Origin: Candidatus Saccharimonadota bacterium
GTDB taxonomy: Bacteria; Patescibacteriota; Saccharimonadia; Saccharimonadales; UBA4665
Length of the DNA: 60,262 nucleotides
NCBI GenBank assembly: GCA_018062785.1
Contig: JAGORO010000006.1
Coordinates: 1-60,262 of the forward strand
Direction: 5' to 3'
The notes beneath the pieces were generated by a model. It saw only the letters and a program-made list of their open reading frames with translations, was not told the DNA's origin and made no database searches. Numbering within the stretch: position 1 is the first letter of the stretch; each line of letters opens with the position of its first letter. The position numbers were made by a program, and so were the translations under genes. Below are positions 49,509 through 58,232 of the stretch, one piece after another.

Positions 49509-50433
49509 ACTCAGGAATAGATGTGGTGGTTCCGTACTTTTGTATAAAAAGTAAGATTAGCTGTCTGCAAGTGTTCATATAATTGATGAGGTTTTCTTCA
49601 AATTGTAGGTTCGCTGGATCATCTGCTATCCAACCGCCTTCGTTTTCGCCTCCGGAGAGTATACCGTCATGAAGAAACGGTGAACGAACACTGTAGTAGC
49701 CGTGTTTAATTAAATTTATGCCGTTATCAAGATTATTGCCCGTAAACAGTTCTCTCATCAATTCCTCGATCTTTTTTACATGACTCGTTTTTTGGTGTTG
49801 CACATTATGTTTCTGGCAGACAGGACACTCACCTATCACATGTGTGCAAATTTCAGGATTTTCTGCCAATTGATTTATAGCAGAAAGATACAAGGAAGCT
49901 CTTACGGTAGCTTTGGTGTGCGGGTTAACTGTCCTCCCAATCTCCTCGGAAATAATAAAGGTCGAAAGCGCACGCTCGGCCTTGGTTCTGGATGATGTAT
50001 CCATATTGTTTAGCAGGGTCACACAGGCAGGTAGCTTATCCAAGACATTGTGTTCCCTCACCATACCGTGATGTTGAATGTCGGGCTTATTATGATCTTG
50101 CCCCTCGGCCAAATACTCAGCAATAATTGCATCAAAATCTGAGTTATTTGTTATGTCAATTGACTGCCCTGGGTCGGAAGGCTTCCCGCTTACTAAGCAC
50201 AGTAAATTTTCGTAGAGCCGAAGATTTTTATAAACACTGCTCGCATCAAGCACACTAGTGGTCTCAAGATATAAATAGCAAACGGCACCTATCACCGTTC
50301 TGAATGGTCCATTCACCTTTCCTGCAAATACCACGGCCCTGCTCACGTCAGACCCTTGAAGTGGCTCAAGTTCATGCAGAGCAACTTCGCCATTGAAAAC
50401 ATGGTTTGGGTATATATACAGATACCTATGCAT
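49501..50433 (-). CDS. Second HEPN-motif protein with a CxxC zinc site
   Basis: 310 residues. The C-terminal third reads HVIGECPVCQKHNVQHQ (likely zinc knuckle) then GYYSVRSPFLHDGIL, with Arg250 and His255 as Rx4H and a helical end. The N-terminal part (about 1-190) is unassigned. The signature is laid out as in the facing gene (VRSxxxH followed by IL), though the rest of the two proteins does not match. Start at 50433: TAAACT is 9 nt upstream; a GTG 3 codons before is possible. It should act with its neighbours as an abortive-infection type RNase. Confidence 0.65.
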   Translation of the reverse strand: MHRYLYIYPNHVFNGEVALHELEPLQGSDVSRAVVFAGKVNGPFRTVIGAVCYLYLETTSVLDASSVYKNLRLYENLLCLVSGKPSDPGQSIDITNNSDFDAIIAEYLAEGQDHNKPDIQHHGMVREHNVLDKLPACVTLLNNMDTSSRTKAERALSTFIISEEIGRTVNPHTKATVRASLYLSAINQLAENPEICTHVIGECPVCQKHNVQHQKTSHVKKIEELMRELFTGNNLDNGINLIKHGYYSVRSPFLHDGILSGGENEGGWIADDPANLQFEENLINYMNTCRQLILLFIQKYGTTTSIPESS

Positions 50434-50569
50434 TACATACACAGTTTACATCTTTTAATCTTATTGCGGTCGAAATCGAGAAGTACTGGGAGGCGCAGAG
50501 TTTAATTACAATTGAGCTTTATTGTGCTCATGCTATGACTGGAGGAATTGCTAACTATAATAGAAATCA

Positions 50570-53500
50570 ATGCTAGACAATGCATCTCAAGAAAAACGAC
50601 TCAAGAAAGCCATTGAATTGGCTGGAGATCGCTATGATACGACTATAAATCTAAAGGTTCTGAACGTATTGAAGAATATCTACGCTTTGAATAGAGAGCC
50701 ACAATATGTCACTGAGCTACTTAAAGCAGCCTATGAGATACGAAAAGAGAATGTATACCAACGGTTAATTGACAGCAACCCCGAAAAGAAAGCTGAGCTA
50801 GAGAATGTTAAGAACGATATCGAAGCAATTACAAACAGACTCATAGGCATCAAGGAAAAATCCAAAGACCAGCAGGTTCAGTGGAAAACTGCTACAGATA
50901 AATTAAAGAAGATTGCGGATGATTGCTATGAACTGTATGCATACTTTGACAAATTGAAAGAGGCAAAAAGAAAAGCAAAGACAAAGTCACAGGATACAGA
51001 CCCTTCTTATGACTCAAGCACCATGTGGAAGCTCTACAGTGATCTAAGTAGTCTGAGCGGCCTTTTAGATGATGTTCGGCCTGTACTATTTAACAAACCT
51101 AGAATGCTCTTGCGCGGTGAAGCCGGAATTGGCAAGACGCACCTGCTTTGTGATTACGCAAAGGAAAGAATTGAAGCACATAAGCCCACATTTGTTTTTC
51201 TTGGTCATGAGCTGAGTGGGGCCAGAACCTCAGATCCGGTTGAGGCAATAGCTAAGGTGCTTGGCTATCGAAATACCCCCGATTTCATCAAAGATTTACA
51301 AAGTCTCTGCTCTTCATCTGATGAAAGAGTCTGTTTGATAATTGATGCAGTTAACGAGGCTGATCAGATTAAATGGACTCAACTTACACAGCTTCACAGG
51401 ATTAAAGGACTCTCGCTTATTATAAGTCTTCGTAATGGTTACGACTATCTCGTTAAAGACCGCTCTAAATACACAATTATTGAGCACTCGGGATTTTCTG
51501 AAATTGAATGGGAAGCAATACCGCTATTCTTTGGGCACTATAAGCTAAAGCTTCCCGAGATACCTATCATTGATCCGGAATTCAAGAACCCATTATTCCT
51601 TACCATATTCTGTAAGGCTTACTCAAAGAATGGAAAGACGCCCAGGGGCAAGGGCGCAACACACGTATTTGAGCACTACATTGCGACACAGTCCAAGAAA
51701 ATTATTCAAGAGCTTCAAATTAAAGATAGCAACGGTGTGATTGTCCCTGACAAATACTTATGGAATGTCGTAATAAAAGGCGTTGGCGTGTGGATGGGCA
51801 AAAATGGAAAAAATAGAATTCTGCGGCCAAAACTTCTCGAGATCATCAAACAAGATCCTAAACTAGCCCCTAGCGCATCTAAACTAATACAGTTAATGGA
51901 AAGAGACGGCTTAATACTCAAATATCCGCATTACTCGAAGAGTTATAGAAGGACTGGCTACAATTATCAATTCACCTACCATCGGTTTAGTGATCATTTG
52001 ATTGTTCGATCAATCCTAACAGAGAATGGCATACATGGCCCCGACGCCTCAACTAAGGCAAAGACATTTCTAAGCGAGAATGGATTTTTCAAGAGAATAG
52101 TAGAGTCATATAACGAGGGTTTAGTTGAAGCATTAGCTATTCAGATACCTGAGCGCTGTGGTGGTGACGAACTCGCTTGGCTAATACCGAGAAGATACCG
52201 TGATCACTACACGGTGAAGAGAGCCTTTATAGAAGGCTTGAAGTGGCGAGATGTCGTAACTAAAGGCGAAGGCGATCAACTCAAATATATTAACGAGAAA
52301 CAAGTTACCAAATACTTGAATGAGTACATGCTTGGAGAAGAGGAAGATGAGCATAGGGTCATAAATTGTATGCTAGATGTTTCTGCGATACCATCTCACC
52401 CATTTAACGCCGATAGATTTCATAAATTTATGTGCAAGTTTACATTGCCAAAAAGAGACTCATGGTGGCAAGAGTTTCTTGTTAATGGCTCGAGCCAAGG
52501 GGGACCTGTCGATAGGCTTCACTCGTGGAGTCTTAGTGACCTTACGAGACAGGCTTCACCTGAGTCAACCAAACTTGCAGCAGTTGCGCTTACATGGACT
52601 CTGGCTTCCACAAACCGGGTTATTAGGGACACGTCTACAAGATCCGTAATTGCTTTATTGAGTCACCAGCAAGCAATCCTCTACGGACTAATGTCTGAAT
52701 ACTTTTGGAATAATAACGACCCGTACATTACCCAAAGGCTGTTTGCGACCATTTACGGATGCTTGAGTATTAACCCCAACGATAAGCACAACTTTAAAAA
52801 GATCGCCTCGTTTATATATAAAAACCATTTCAAGAATAGCAGTAGACGACCCGATGCTCTACAGGATGACTACGCAAAAGCAATAATTGAGCTTTACCTA
52901 AGAACATATAGAAATGACATTTGGGTTAGACATAAGCGCATAAATCCGCCATATGCCTATAGATTTCCTAAGCGCATTCCAACGGTTGATGGCTTGAAGA
53001 AAAAATATAGAGGTGAAGACAGAGATTACTATTCTATATGGGGTTCTTTGATGTATGGAGACGCAGCAATTGCAGATTTTGGGAATTATACGTTAGGACA
53101 CGCACTTAGGAAGTTTTCAAATACGCCGAATGGCGTCAAGCCAAAAGTTACGGAGAAAGATAAATACAATAGGTTCATAGAGTCCCTGACTCGAAGACAG
53201 AAAAAATTATTTGAGGCCTACAATTCGCTTCATCACACTAAATTCATTTCTTCAATCCTTTCAACACTTGAAGAGGAGCCAAAGAAGTCACCTCATAGAC
53301 TTGAAATCACCCTCCAAGACGAAGATGGTGCTGATGATGCACTCGTTAAATTCGAAAAGTCTCTTGGGGTATTCAAAAAGCATAAGTATGCACTATATAA
53401 ACCCTTTATAACTGGCGAGAAGAGCTTTCCAACCCATCGTTCTCATGAATTTGATCTTAACATTGCACGCAGGTGGATATTTACTAGGGTAATCTCTCTT

Positions 53501-54637
53501 GGATGGAACCCTGCTCAACATTCCAATTTCGACAAATACACCGCTCGAGATGGGCATAATCGGATGGAAGAAGTTAGGACGGAGAGGATTGGCAAGAAAT
53601 ACCAGTGGATAGGCCTATACGAATTTGCCGCACTCCTAGGCTCCAACTATCGCTTACTTGAGGATACTTTTAGCTCAAATCCGAAGTACACTCAGTACGA
53701 AGGAACATACCAGATTGGCATTCGAGACTTCGATCCTACAATCGATCCGAGATGGCTAGCAAAAATGCAAAGAAAAGGCGCAACATCTAACGGATGGTGG
53801 GTCCCAAGCTACACTGCTTGGGATAGGCCTAATTGGCGACATTCTACAGAGGATATTCCACGCCCTAAAGAGCTTGTGGAAACGAAAAAAGACAAAATAA
53901 CATACTTAAATCTACAATGCTGGGTGACTTGGAAGGGCCAGAGTAATCCGCCGGAAGATAAGGATAGTTATAATTACCCCGAGCTATGGGTTCATGTTAA
54001 TGCTTACATTGTTAAAAAGAAGGATTTGCAGACTGTAGTTGAGTGGTGTGAAGAAAAGGAATTTTGGAACGGACTACTACCAGAGCCTAACCAGGAGTCA
54101 AACGGAGTCTTCTTAAAAGAGTTTGATGGCAGCAATGCATACATGCAAGCATTCTACCCGTACTACGAACGTAGTGACTGGATGCCTAAGACGACAGACA
54201 GGCCATTTGATTTACTCACCCCCATTGAAGCATATACAAGCAGTTCATTTACTGGTGACGGCACTATCAAAAATAACTTCGATGTATACATGCCAAACTA
54301 TTATCTGAGAAAAAACCTACAGTTGTTGCCGACGGAAGAAATAGGCTCCTACAAATCATCCGATGAAAGAATAAAGATGTTCGATCCTTCTGCCGATGAA
54401 GAACCCGGAAGAGAAACCTTATTGGTTAATAAAGATGAATTCCTAGAGGAGATCGAAAAACAAGGACTCACAATATTCTGGACTGTGCTTGGGGAGAAAA
54501 TGTATATTCAATCACACGACCAAGAAGAATATAGAGGGCAACGACTCGAAATTCACGGCTTCTGCTATTACGATGAAAGCGGAAATCTGGTTGAAAATAT
54601 ACGCTTTAAGAATGAATGGAAAGATGAAGACTCATAG
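50570..54637 (+). CDS. Large P-loop (STAND-like) NTPase, candidate antiviral protein
   Basis: 1355 residues. A helical N-terminal part (1-165, coiled-coil LENVKNDIEAITNRLIGIKE), then a NACHT-like ATPase: Walker A GEAGIGKT (183-190), Walker B VCLIIDAVNEAD (254-265), sensor-like LSLIISLRNGYDYL. The long C-terminal part is helical repeats and then a mixed domain with GKKYQWIGLYEFAALLG. Size and order resemble AVAST/STAND antiphage sensors, but the sensor and effector parts are not recognised. It is leaderless (TATAAT 8 nt before the ATG). It stands beside two HEPN-motif genes and ends overlapping a zinc-ribbon gene by 6 bp. Confidence 0.8.
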   Translation: MLDNASQEKRLKKAIELAGDRYDTTINLKVLNVLKNIYALNREPQYVTELLKAAYEIRKENVYQRLIDSNPEKKAELENVKNDIEAITNRLIGIKEKSKDQQVQWKTATDKLKKIADDCYELYAYFDKLKEAKRKAKTKSQDTDPSYDSSTMWKLYSDLSSLSGLLDDVRPVLFNKPRMLLRGEAGIGKTHLLCDYAKERIEAHKPTFVFLGHELSGARTSDPVEAIAKVLGYRNTPDFIKDLQSLCSSSDERVCLIIDAVNEADQIKWTQLTQLHRIKGLSLIISLRNGYDYLVKDRSKYTIIEHSGFSEIEWEAIPLFFGHYKLKLPEIPIIDPEFKNPLFLTIFCKAYSKNGKTPRGKGATHVFEHYIATQSKKIIQELQIKDSNGVIVPDKYLWNVVIKGVGVWMGKNGKNRILRPKLLEIIKQDPKLAPSASKLIQLMERDGLILKYPHYSKSYRRTGYNYQFTYHRFSDHLIVRSILTENGIHGPDASTKAKTFLSENGFFKRIVESYNEGLVEALAIQIPERCGGDELAWLIPRRYRDHYTVKRAFIEGLKWRDVVTKGEGDQLKYINEKQVTKYLNEYMLGEEEDEHRVINCMLDVSAIPSHPFNADRFHKFMCKFTLPKRDSWWQEFLVNGSSQGGPVDRLHSWSLSDLTRQASPESTKLAAVALTWTLASTNRVIRDTSTRSVIALLSHQQAILYGLMSEYFWNNNDPYITQRLFATIYGCLSINPNDKHNFKKIASFIYKNHFKNSSRRPDALQDDYAKAIIELYLRTYRNDIWVRHKRINPPYAYRFPKRIPTVDGLKKKYRGEDRDYYSIWGSLMYGDAAIADFGNYTLGHALRKFSNTPNGVKPKVTEKDKYNRFIESLTRRQKKLFEAYNSLHHTKFISSILSTLEEEPKKSPHRLEITLQDEDGADDALVKFEKSLGVFKKHKYALYKPFITGEKSFPTHRSHEFDLNIARRWIFTRVISLGWNPAQHSNFDKYTARDGHNRMEEVRTERIGKKYQWIGLYEFAALLGSNYRLLEDTFSSNPKYTQYEGTYQIGIRDFDPTIDPRWLAKMQRKGATSNGWWVPSYTAWDRPNWRHSTEDIPRPKELVETKKDKITYLNLQCWVTWKGQSNPPEDKDSYNYPELWVHVNAYIVKKKDLQTVVEWCEEKEFWNGLLPEPNQESNGVFLKEFDGSNAYMQAFYPYYERSDWMPKTTDRPFDLLTPIEAYTSSSFTGDGTIKNNFDVYMPNYYLRKNLQLLPTEEIGSYKSSDERIKMFDPSADEEPGRETLLVNKDEFLEEIEKQGLTIFWTVLGEKMYIQSHDQEEYRGQRLEIHGFCYYDESGNLVENIRFKNEWKDEDS

Positions 54638-55807
54638 AATGATCTCTTCCCCATTCTTTCCTTTAATGCGATAAGCGTTCTTCTTGACCTCTTCACTGAG
54701 CATGCTTGGCTTAGTTTTTATGCCGTTCTTCAAGACCAGCTTTTTCAACTCCTCCTCGTCTTCATACGCACGGAGCCTTCCCGTAAGGTACCCAAGTCGA
54801 TAAGATATGCCCTCATTTGTTAAGCGCCAGTTGGTATCACCCAGAGCCTTTCTAAGGGCAGTTTGGAGCGTTTTTCGGCTATCACGGTCGTCTCGATCCG
54901 ACTTGCTATCCAAACAACTAAAACCAACGTAAACGATCTTTCCAGTCTCTGGCTTATCCAAACCGAACTCAACATATCCCGCAGCCTCAAATATCGGCTG
55001 TAGGAGCGGTATGAGTTCCGGTATCTTTGGCTTCTTCAACTCCGCAATGGCATCATAGATGTGTTTATTATCCTCTTTCTCTTTCCACTCCTTGCCCATC
55101 TTGGCCATTTCTTCAAAACGCCACTTAGCATCGCGAAGTTCATTGAGAACCTTCTCATCATGTAAACAATAGATAGCTCTGTCGGCTTCAAAGTCTGGAT
55201 CAACTTCCTTTTTCTCGGGACTAAAATCGAGCTTGTCTTTATACTGATGTCCGCACGAATGACAGGTATACGTGGTTGTAATAACCTTACCCTTGCGACT
55301 ATCCTTCTTGCTCATCTCCGCATTACATTTTGGGCATAAGGTCTTTTTTGGCTCTAGTGGTTTTCCATCACTCCATACGGCCGTATTCTTCTCGCATTTT
55401 GAGCACTTGAGGAAGAATAGTACTTCTTCGGGCTTATCGAAACTGTCGCGATAGGAGAGCATCTTATCCGTAAGACGTAAGCCGGTGACATGACAGTGTT
55501 GGCATACCGGCTCAACAGTTAATCGAGCGTTAGCAATCTGGCGATCCTTCGCTTCATCCTTCGCCATCATTTCATGGATATCGCCTTCGCGGCTGTCGTA
55601 GCGTTCTATAAGCTCGTTGCCCACGAAAACCATGTAGACAATATTCAGGTGGAGTACGGCTCTGTGGGAATTGCGAGGTTCATCCGGCATGATCTCAAAA
55701 AACTTGTCATAGAGCTCATTGAACGTCTCAGTATTACGACGGCCCCACTCAACGGTAAGACGGTCGTAAATGTCCTCGTAGTATCCCCGTTCTTTTAGGT
55801 GAACCAT
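54632..55807 (-). CDS. Zinc-ribbon protein of the mobile module
   Basis: 391 residues with four CxxC pairs between about 100 and 195 (CQHCHVTG, CSKCEKNT, CPKCNAEM, CHSCGHQY), so two zinc ribbons. They are flanked by an N-terminal helical part (YYEDIYDRLTVEWGRRNTETF) and a charged C-terminal half (GKIVYVGFSCLDSKSDRDDR). Nucleic-acid binding is likely; the family is not recognised. It is downstream of the single-helix membrane gene in an operon (7 nt) and convergent with the NTPase. Confidence 0.7.
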   Translation of the reverse strand: MVHLKERGYYEDIYDRLTVEWGRRNTETFNELYDKFFEIMPDEPRNSHRAVLHLNIVYMVFVGNELIERYDSREGDIHEMMAKDEAKDRQIANARLTVEPVCQHCHVTGLRLTDKMLSYRDSFDKPEEVLFFLKCSKCEKNTAVWSDGKPLEPKKTLCPKCNAEMSKKDSRKGKVITTTYTCHSCGHQYKDKLDFSPEKKEVDPDFEADRAIYCLHDEKVLNELRDAKWRFEEMAKMGKEWKEKEDNKHIYDAIAELKKPKIPELIPLLQPIFEAAGYVEFGLDKPETGKIVYVGFSCLDSKSDRDDRDSRKTLQTALRKALGDTNWRLTNEGISYRLGYLTGRLRAYEDEEELKKLVLKNGIKTKPSMLSEEVKKNAYRIKGKNGEEIIL

Positions 55808-55814
55808 GAAACAG

Positions 55815-56096
55815 CTATCTACTTAAACCGCAATTAGGAGGGATCTCCTCTCCTCCTTGTTGAAGGTAAGCGATGGAATTGCTGGATAATTTTGAGCAAT
55901 CAATTCTTTCGTTTCTCTGATTGTAAAACGTAATAGTAAGTGCGATGAGTGGTGCGACCACGAGCATAACCAGGTAAATAATGGCGGTTCCTGTATCGAG
56001 CCCCCAATTGATCTTTTGCTTGGACTTTTTTCTTGATGGCCATGCGGCTAAAAGTTCGTCAGCTGCTGGTCCGTATGAAATTTTCTTCTTAGACAT
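55815..56096 (-). CDS. Small single-helix membrane protein
   Basis: 93 residues: a Lys-rich cytoplasmic start (MSKKKISYGPAADELLAAWP, SRKKSKQK), one membrane helix (AIIYLVMLVVAPLIALTITF) and a Cys-containing outer tail (RIDCSKLSS...IPPNCG). I start at MSKKK because AAAGGCGG lies just before it; the longer frame extends into a structured leader. The function is unknown, and it is the first gene of the operon with the zinc-ribbon gene. Confidence 0.65.
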   Translation of the reverse strand: MSKKKISYGPAADELLAAWPSRKKSKQKINWGLDTGTAIIYLVMLVVAPLIALTITFYNQRNERIDCSKLSSNSIAYLQQGGEEIPPNCGLSR

Positions 56097-56422
56097 GTTC
56101 CGCCTTTCCTTGATTTTGGCGGGAACCAAAAAGCCCGCCACGAGCGGCAGCCTTTCAGCTACCCACAAACCTTTCGGAATGCGACAACGGAAAGAAGTAC
56201 TCATGACGAGCTGTTTCTTTCCGTTGATTTGATGACCGTACCTTCCTGCAAGCAGGTGGCTCTAGGCCGGAGTGGTTAAACCACTTGCAGATGATTATAT
56301 CAAGTGAATGCCCGGAGGGGCACCCCCTTATCACCGGATTTTGCCTCAGGCGTGAGAAAGCACTATATAAACCACGCTCCCACCGTGTCTATAAATTTTT
56401 ATAAAATTTTTGCAATAGGTAC
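56097..56422 (-). promoter_or_regulatory. Structured 5' leader before the small membrane gene
   Basis: On the minus strand there is a TATAAT box (rc of about 56296-56301), then CTGCAAG...CTTGCAG, a perfect 12-bp hairpin CAACGGAAAGAA/TTCTTTCCGTTG (rc of 56187-56225), and TGGCGGG/CCCGCCA with a T-rich loop just upstream of the ribosome site. A long leader with stacked hairpins suggests attenuation or another RNA switch, but this is inferred. There is no ORF worth calling in it. Confidence 0.45.
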
Positions 56423-56797
56423 TTATCGGTACTTTTGAGTAATTCTTGTGAGGGTTTGAGCTGATTTTAAAGGGGATGAGTCAACTAGGGTCTGTGCGTG
56501 CATGGCCTCGGAAATACGGCATAAGTCAGCAACCGATATATTGATTGCTCCCATGCCGTCTAGAGCTAGCAGTCGAGCAATTCGCTTATTGGTTTTTTGC
56601 AGAAGCTCTTTAGCGCTGTCGGCTTGTTCGTCAGCGTGCTTTGTATAGGATTGTGCGATCGCTGCGTCATTGCGCTTTTTAATCTTCTTTATCGTGGAAA
56701 CCGGCACATTAGTCTTTTGCGAAACCTCAGAATAAGTATCACCCATCAGAATGGATGTAAGTACTTCTCTTTCTTTGTCAGGTGATGTTCGCTTCAT
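56423..56797 (-). CDS. Helix-turn-helix protein (terminase-small-subunit-like)
   Basis: 124 residues. An N-terminal helix-turn-helix (REVLTSILMGDTYSEVSQKT then VPVSTIKKIKKR) is followed by a long helical part (DSAKELLQKTNKRIARLLAL). This order is common in phage terminase small subunits and plasmid regulators; there is no large terminase gene in the window, so I prefer a regulator of the mobile module. It is divergent from the 56825 gene. Confidence 0.6.
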   Translation of the reverse strand: MKRTSPDKEREVLTSILMGDTYSEVSQKTNVPVSTIKKIKKRNDAAIAQSYTKHADEQADSAKELLQKTNKRIARLLALDGMGAINISVADLCRISEAMHAQTLVDSSPLKSAQTLTRITQKYR

Positions 56798-56824
56798 ACA
56801 TATATTTTCTCATATACTAGTCCT

Positions 56825-57451
56825 ATGCGGTCAGGCTATGAACTAGATGTGTATTTTGAAAGTAAGCGTTTTTGCGACCGGCTAAACTTCTTTCGTGAAC
56901 TCGGAGAAGGTTACGATGTAGCTGGTGCTATTTTTATCGTTAATCAATTTGAGCTTATGCAATATCACTATGGTATTATCCAACATTATGTTCAGACTGG
57001 TAATTATGATCCTAGTAAAACAAACCGACATCAGATTGAGATTATCGATTACACAAACGCTCACTTAATAGGCCTACACTCTCAAGGACGAGACAAGCTA
57101 GACAGTCTGGGTTTATTGGCGCCCCAAGAAGGCGTTCACCTACTTTTACCCCCTGGCATGCGTCAAAAAGATCTTATTGAATATGTAAGCGATAAGCATA
57201 ACTTTAAGAAAATCAAAGAGACGCTCGATAGTGCATACAAAGATGATCCTAAAAATAAACATGCATTCAGACCTGTTGAGAGAATTGATACTTACTTAGA
57301 GATCGTAGATAAGATTGACGCGATAGGTGCTCCGACGCCTCGATTTATTCTTGACTTATCCGTTGAGTATTCTGTTGATGAGCGGGATATATCAAAGTTA
57401 TATGATCGTCTAGGGTCTCATAAAAACCCTTTTTTGAACCCCGTTTCATAA
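56825..57451 (+). CDS. Hypothetical protein of the mobile module
   Basis: 208 residues, soluble, acidic, no recognised domain. MRSGYELDVYFESKRFCDRL opens it, and the end (VDERDISKLYDRLGSHKNPF) is helical. It is leaderless (TATACT 6 nt before the ATG). It is read from the same divergent region as the helix-turn-helix gene, so that protein may control it. Confidence 0.6.
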   Translation: MRSGYELDVYFESKRFCDRLNFFRELGEGYDVAGAIFIVNQFELMQYHYGIIQHYVQTGNYDPSKTNRHQIEIIDYTNAHLIGLHSQGRDKLDSLGLLAPQEGVHLLLPPGMRQKDLIEYVSDKHNFKKIKETLDSAYKDDPKNKHAFRPVERIDTYLEIVDKIDAIGAPTPRFILDLSVEYSVDERDISKLYDRLGSHKNPFLNPVS

Positions 57452-57477
57452 TCTAACCCACCAACTATGATCGTTGT

Positions 57478-57526
57478 GTACGGTCAGATTGAAAGGCACC
57501 CATACCTGACCGTACGGGTGCCTTTC
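57478..57526 (+). promoter_or_regulatory. Two interleaved complementary arm pairs (pseudoknot-like leader)
   Basis: Arm 1 GTACGGTCAG (57478-57487) pairs with CTGACCGTAC (57506-57515). Arm 2 GAAAGGCACCC (57491-57501) pairs with GGGTGCCTTTC (57516-57526). The order 1-2-1'-2', with 1' directly touching 2', is that of an H-type pseudoknot or of two mutually exclusive hairpins (the second resembles a terminator). All 21 base pairs are perfect. A ribosome site (AAAGGAG) and the next gene follow within 30 bp. Confidence 0.65.
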
Positions 57527-57556
57527 TTATTGTCAAAAACCTGAAAGGAGAAAGTT

Positions 57557-57859
57557 ATGGGTTTAAGAGAAGTTTTAGAAAAGAACATGAGGGCCGAAGC
57601 CTACTTTGAGAAAGGCGGAGTTTATTATGTCAAAGCCAAACTTTGGGGTATGGCAATCTCCGGTATTACCGTGAGGCCCTCTAAGAAGTTTGACGAGCTG
57701 TGGGTACAAATGCCCATGTTTAAAGCTGGTGGTCAGTTCCGACGCTATGTTGAATTCGATAAAGACGAGAATGGTGAAACATCTAAGGATGTGATTGAAA
57801 CCAAGGCTCGTCTTGCAGTGGAAGCCTATCGAGAGGCTTCCACCTCACAGAATAGTTAA
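57557..57859 (+). CDS. Small SpoVG-like protein
   Basis: 100 residues with AAAGGAG 6 nt before the ATG. The middle KAKLWGMAISGITVRPSKKF and ELWVQMPMFKAGGQFRRYVEF follows the strand order of SpoVG-type RNA-binding proteins, a weak match. It is the first gene after the interleaved-hairpin leader, so the leader probably controls it. Confidence 0.55.
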   Translation: MGLREVLEKNMRAEAYFEKGGVYYVKAKLWGMAISGITVRPSKKFDELWVQMPMFKAGGQFRRYVEFDKDENGETSKDVIETKARLAVEAYREASTSQNS

Positions 57860-57948
57860 CTTAAAAACTCGATAGAGCTCCATAGATAACTATAAGAACT
57901 CTCTTATCGTATCTATATATAAGACTCTATCTATATAGGGGGAATTTC

Positions 57949-58092
57949 ATGAAAGCACCGCCTACCAGGCAGCCCGATTACGAGGCTCTTCGCAGGATCC
58001 TGCAACAGGATCTCGGCAAAAGCGTTGATCTTGCCACCGCCCGTAAGATTGGGCAATGGCTACTTCGCTTTTACTCGCACTTAGCAGAGTAG
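57949..58092 (+). CDS. Very small helical protein of the mobile module
   Basis: 47 residues (start MKAPPTRQPDYEALRRILQQ, ending WLLRFYSHLAE) with GGGGGAA just before the ATG. An amphipathic helical protein with no membrane segment. It is probably a helper or regulator of the recombinase that follows; no family was recognised. A short AT-rich repeat tract (CTATATATA) lies just before it. Confidence 0.6.
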   Translation: MKAPPTRQPDYEALRRILQQDLGKSVDLATARKIGQWLLRFYSHLAE

Positions 58093-58111
58093 CTGGAGTA
58101 TAATACTAAAC

Positions 58112-58207
58112 GGACACAACTCAACTAACGGTATTTTTTCTGCCTTGAAAAGGGGCGGTTTGTACAATTCCGTTAGGGGTTGTGTCCAGCAAGCCGTCCC
58201 TTTTTGA
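58112..58207 (+). promoter_or_regulatory. Interleaved long stems before the recombinase gene
   Basis: Stem 1 is GGACACAAC + CTAACGG (58112-58131) with CCGTTAG + GTTGTGTCC (58170-58187): 16 bp with a 4/2-nt interior loop. Stem 2 is TTGAAAAGGGGCGGTTTG (58145-58162) with CAAGCCGTCCCTTTTTGA (58190-58207): 18 pairs of which four are G-U and none a true mismatch. The order is again 1-2-1'-2'. A ribosome site (AAAGGAG) and the recombinase ATG follow within 26 nt. It may be an RNA switch, or a DNA element used by the recombinase. Confidence 0.7.
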
Positions 58208-58232
58208 GTGGTGGCAGAAAAGGAGAAAAGCT

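Noticed and set aside
56423-56797. Phage terminase and therefore a prophage
   Set aside because: Only a small-subunit-like HTH is present; no large terminase, portal, capsid or tail genes are found.
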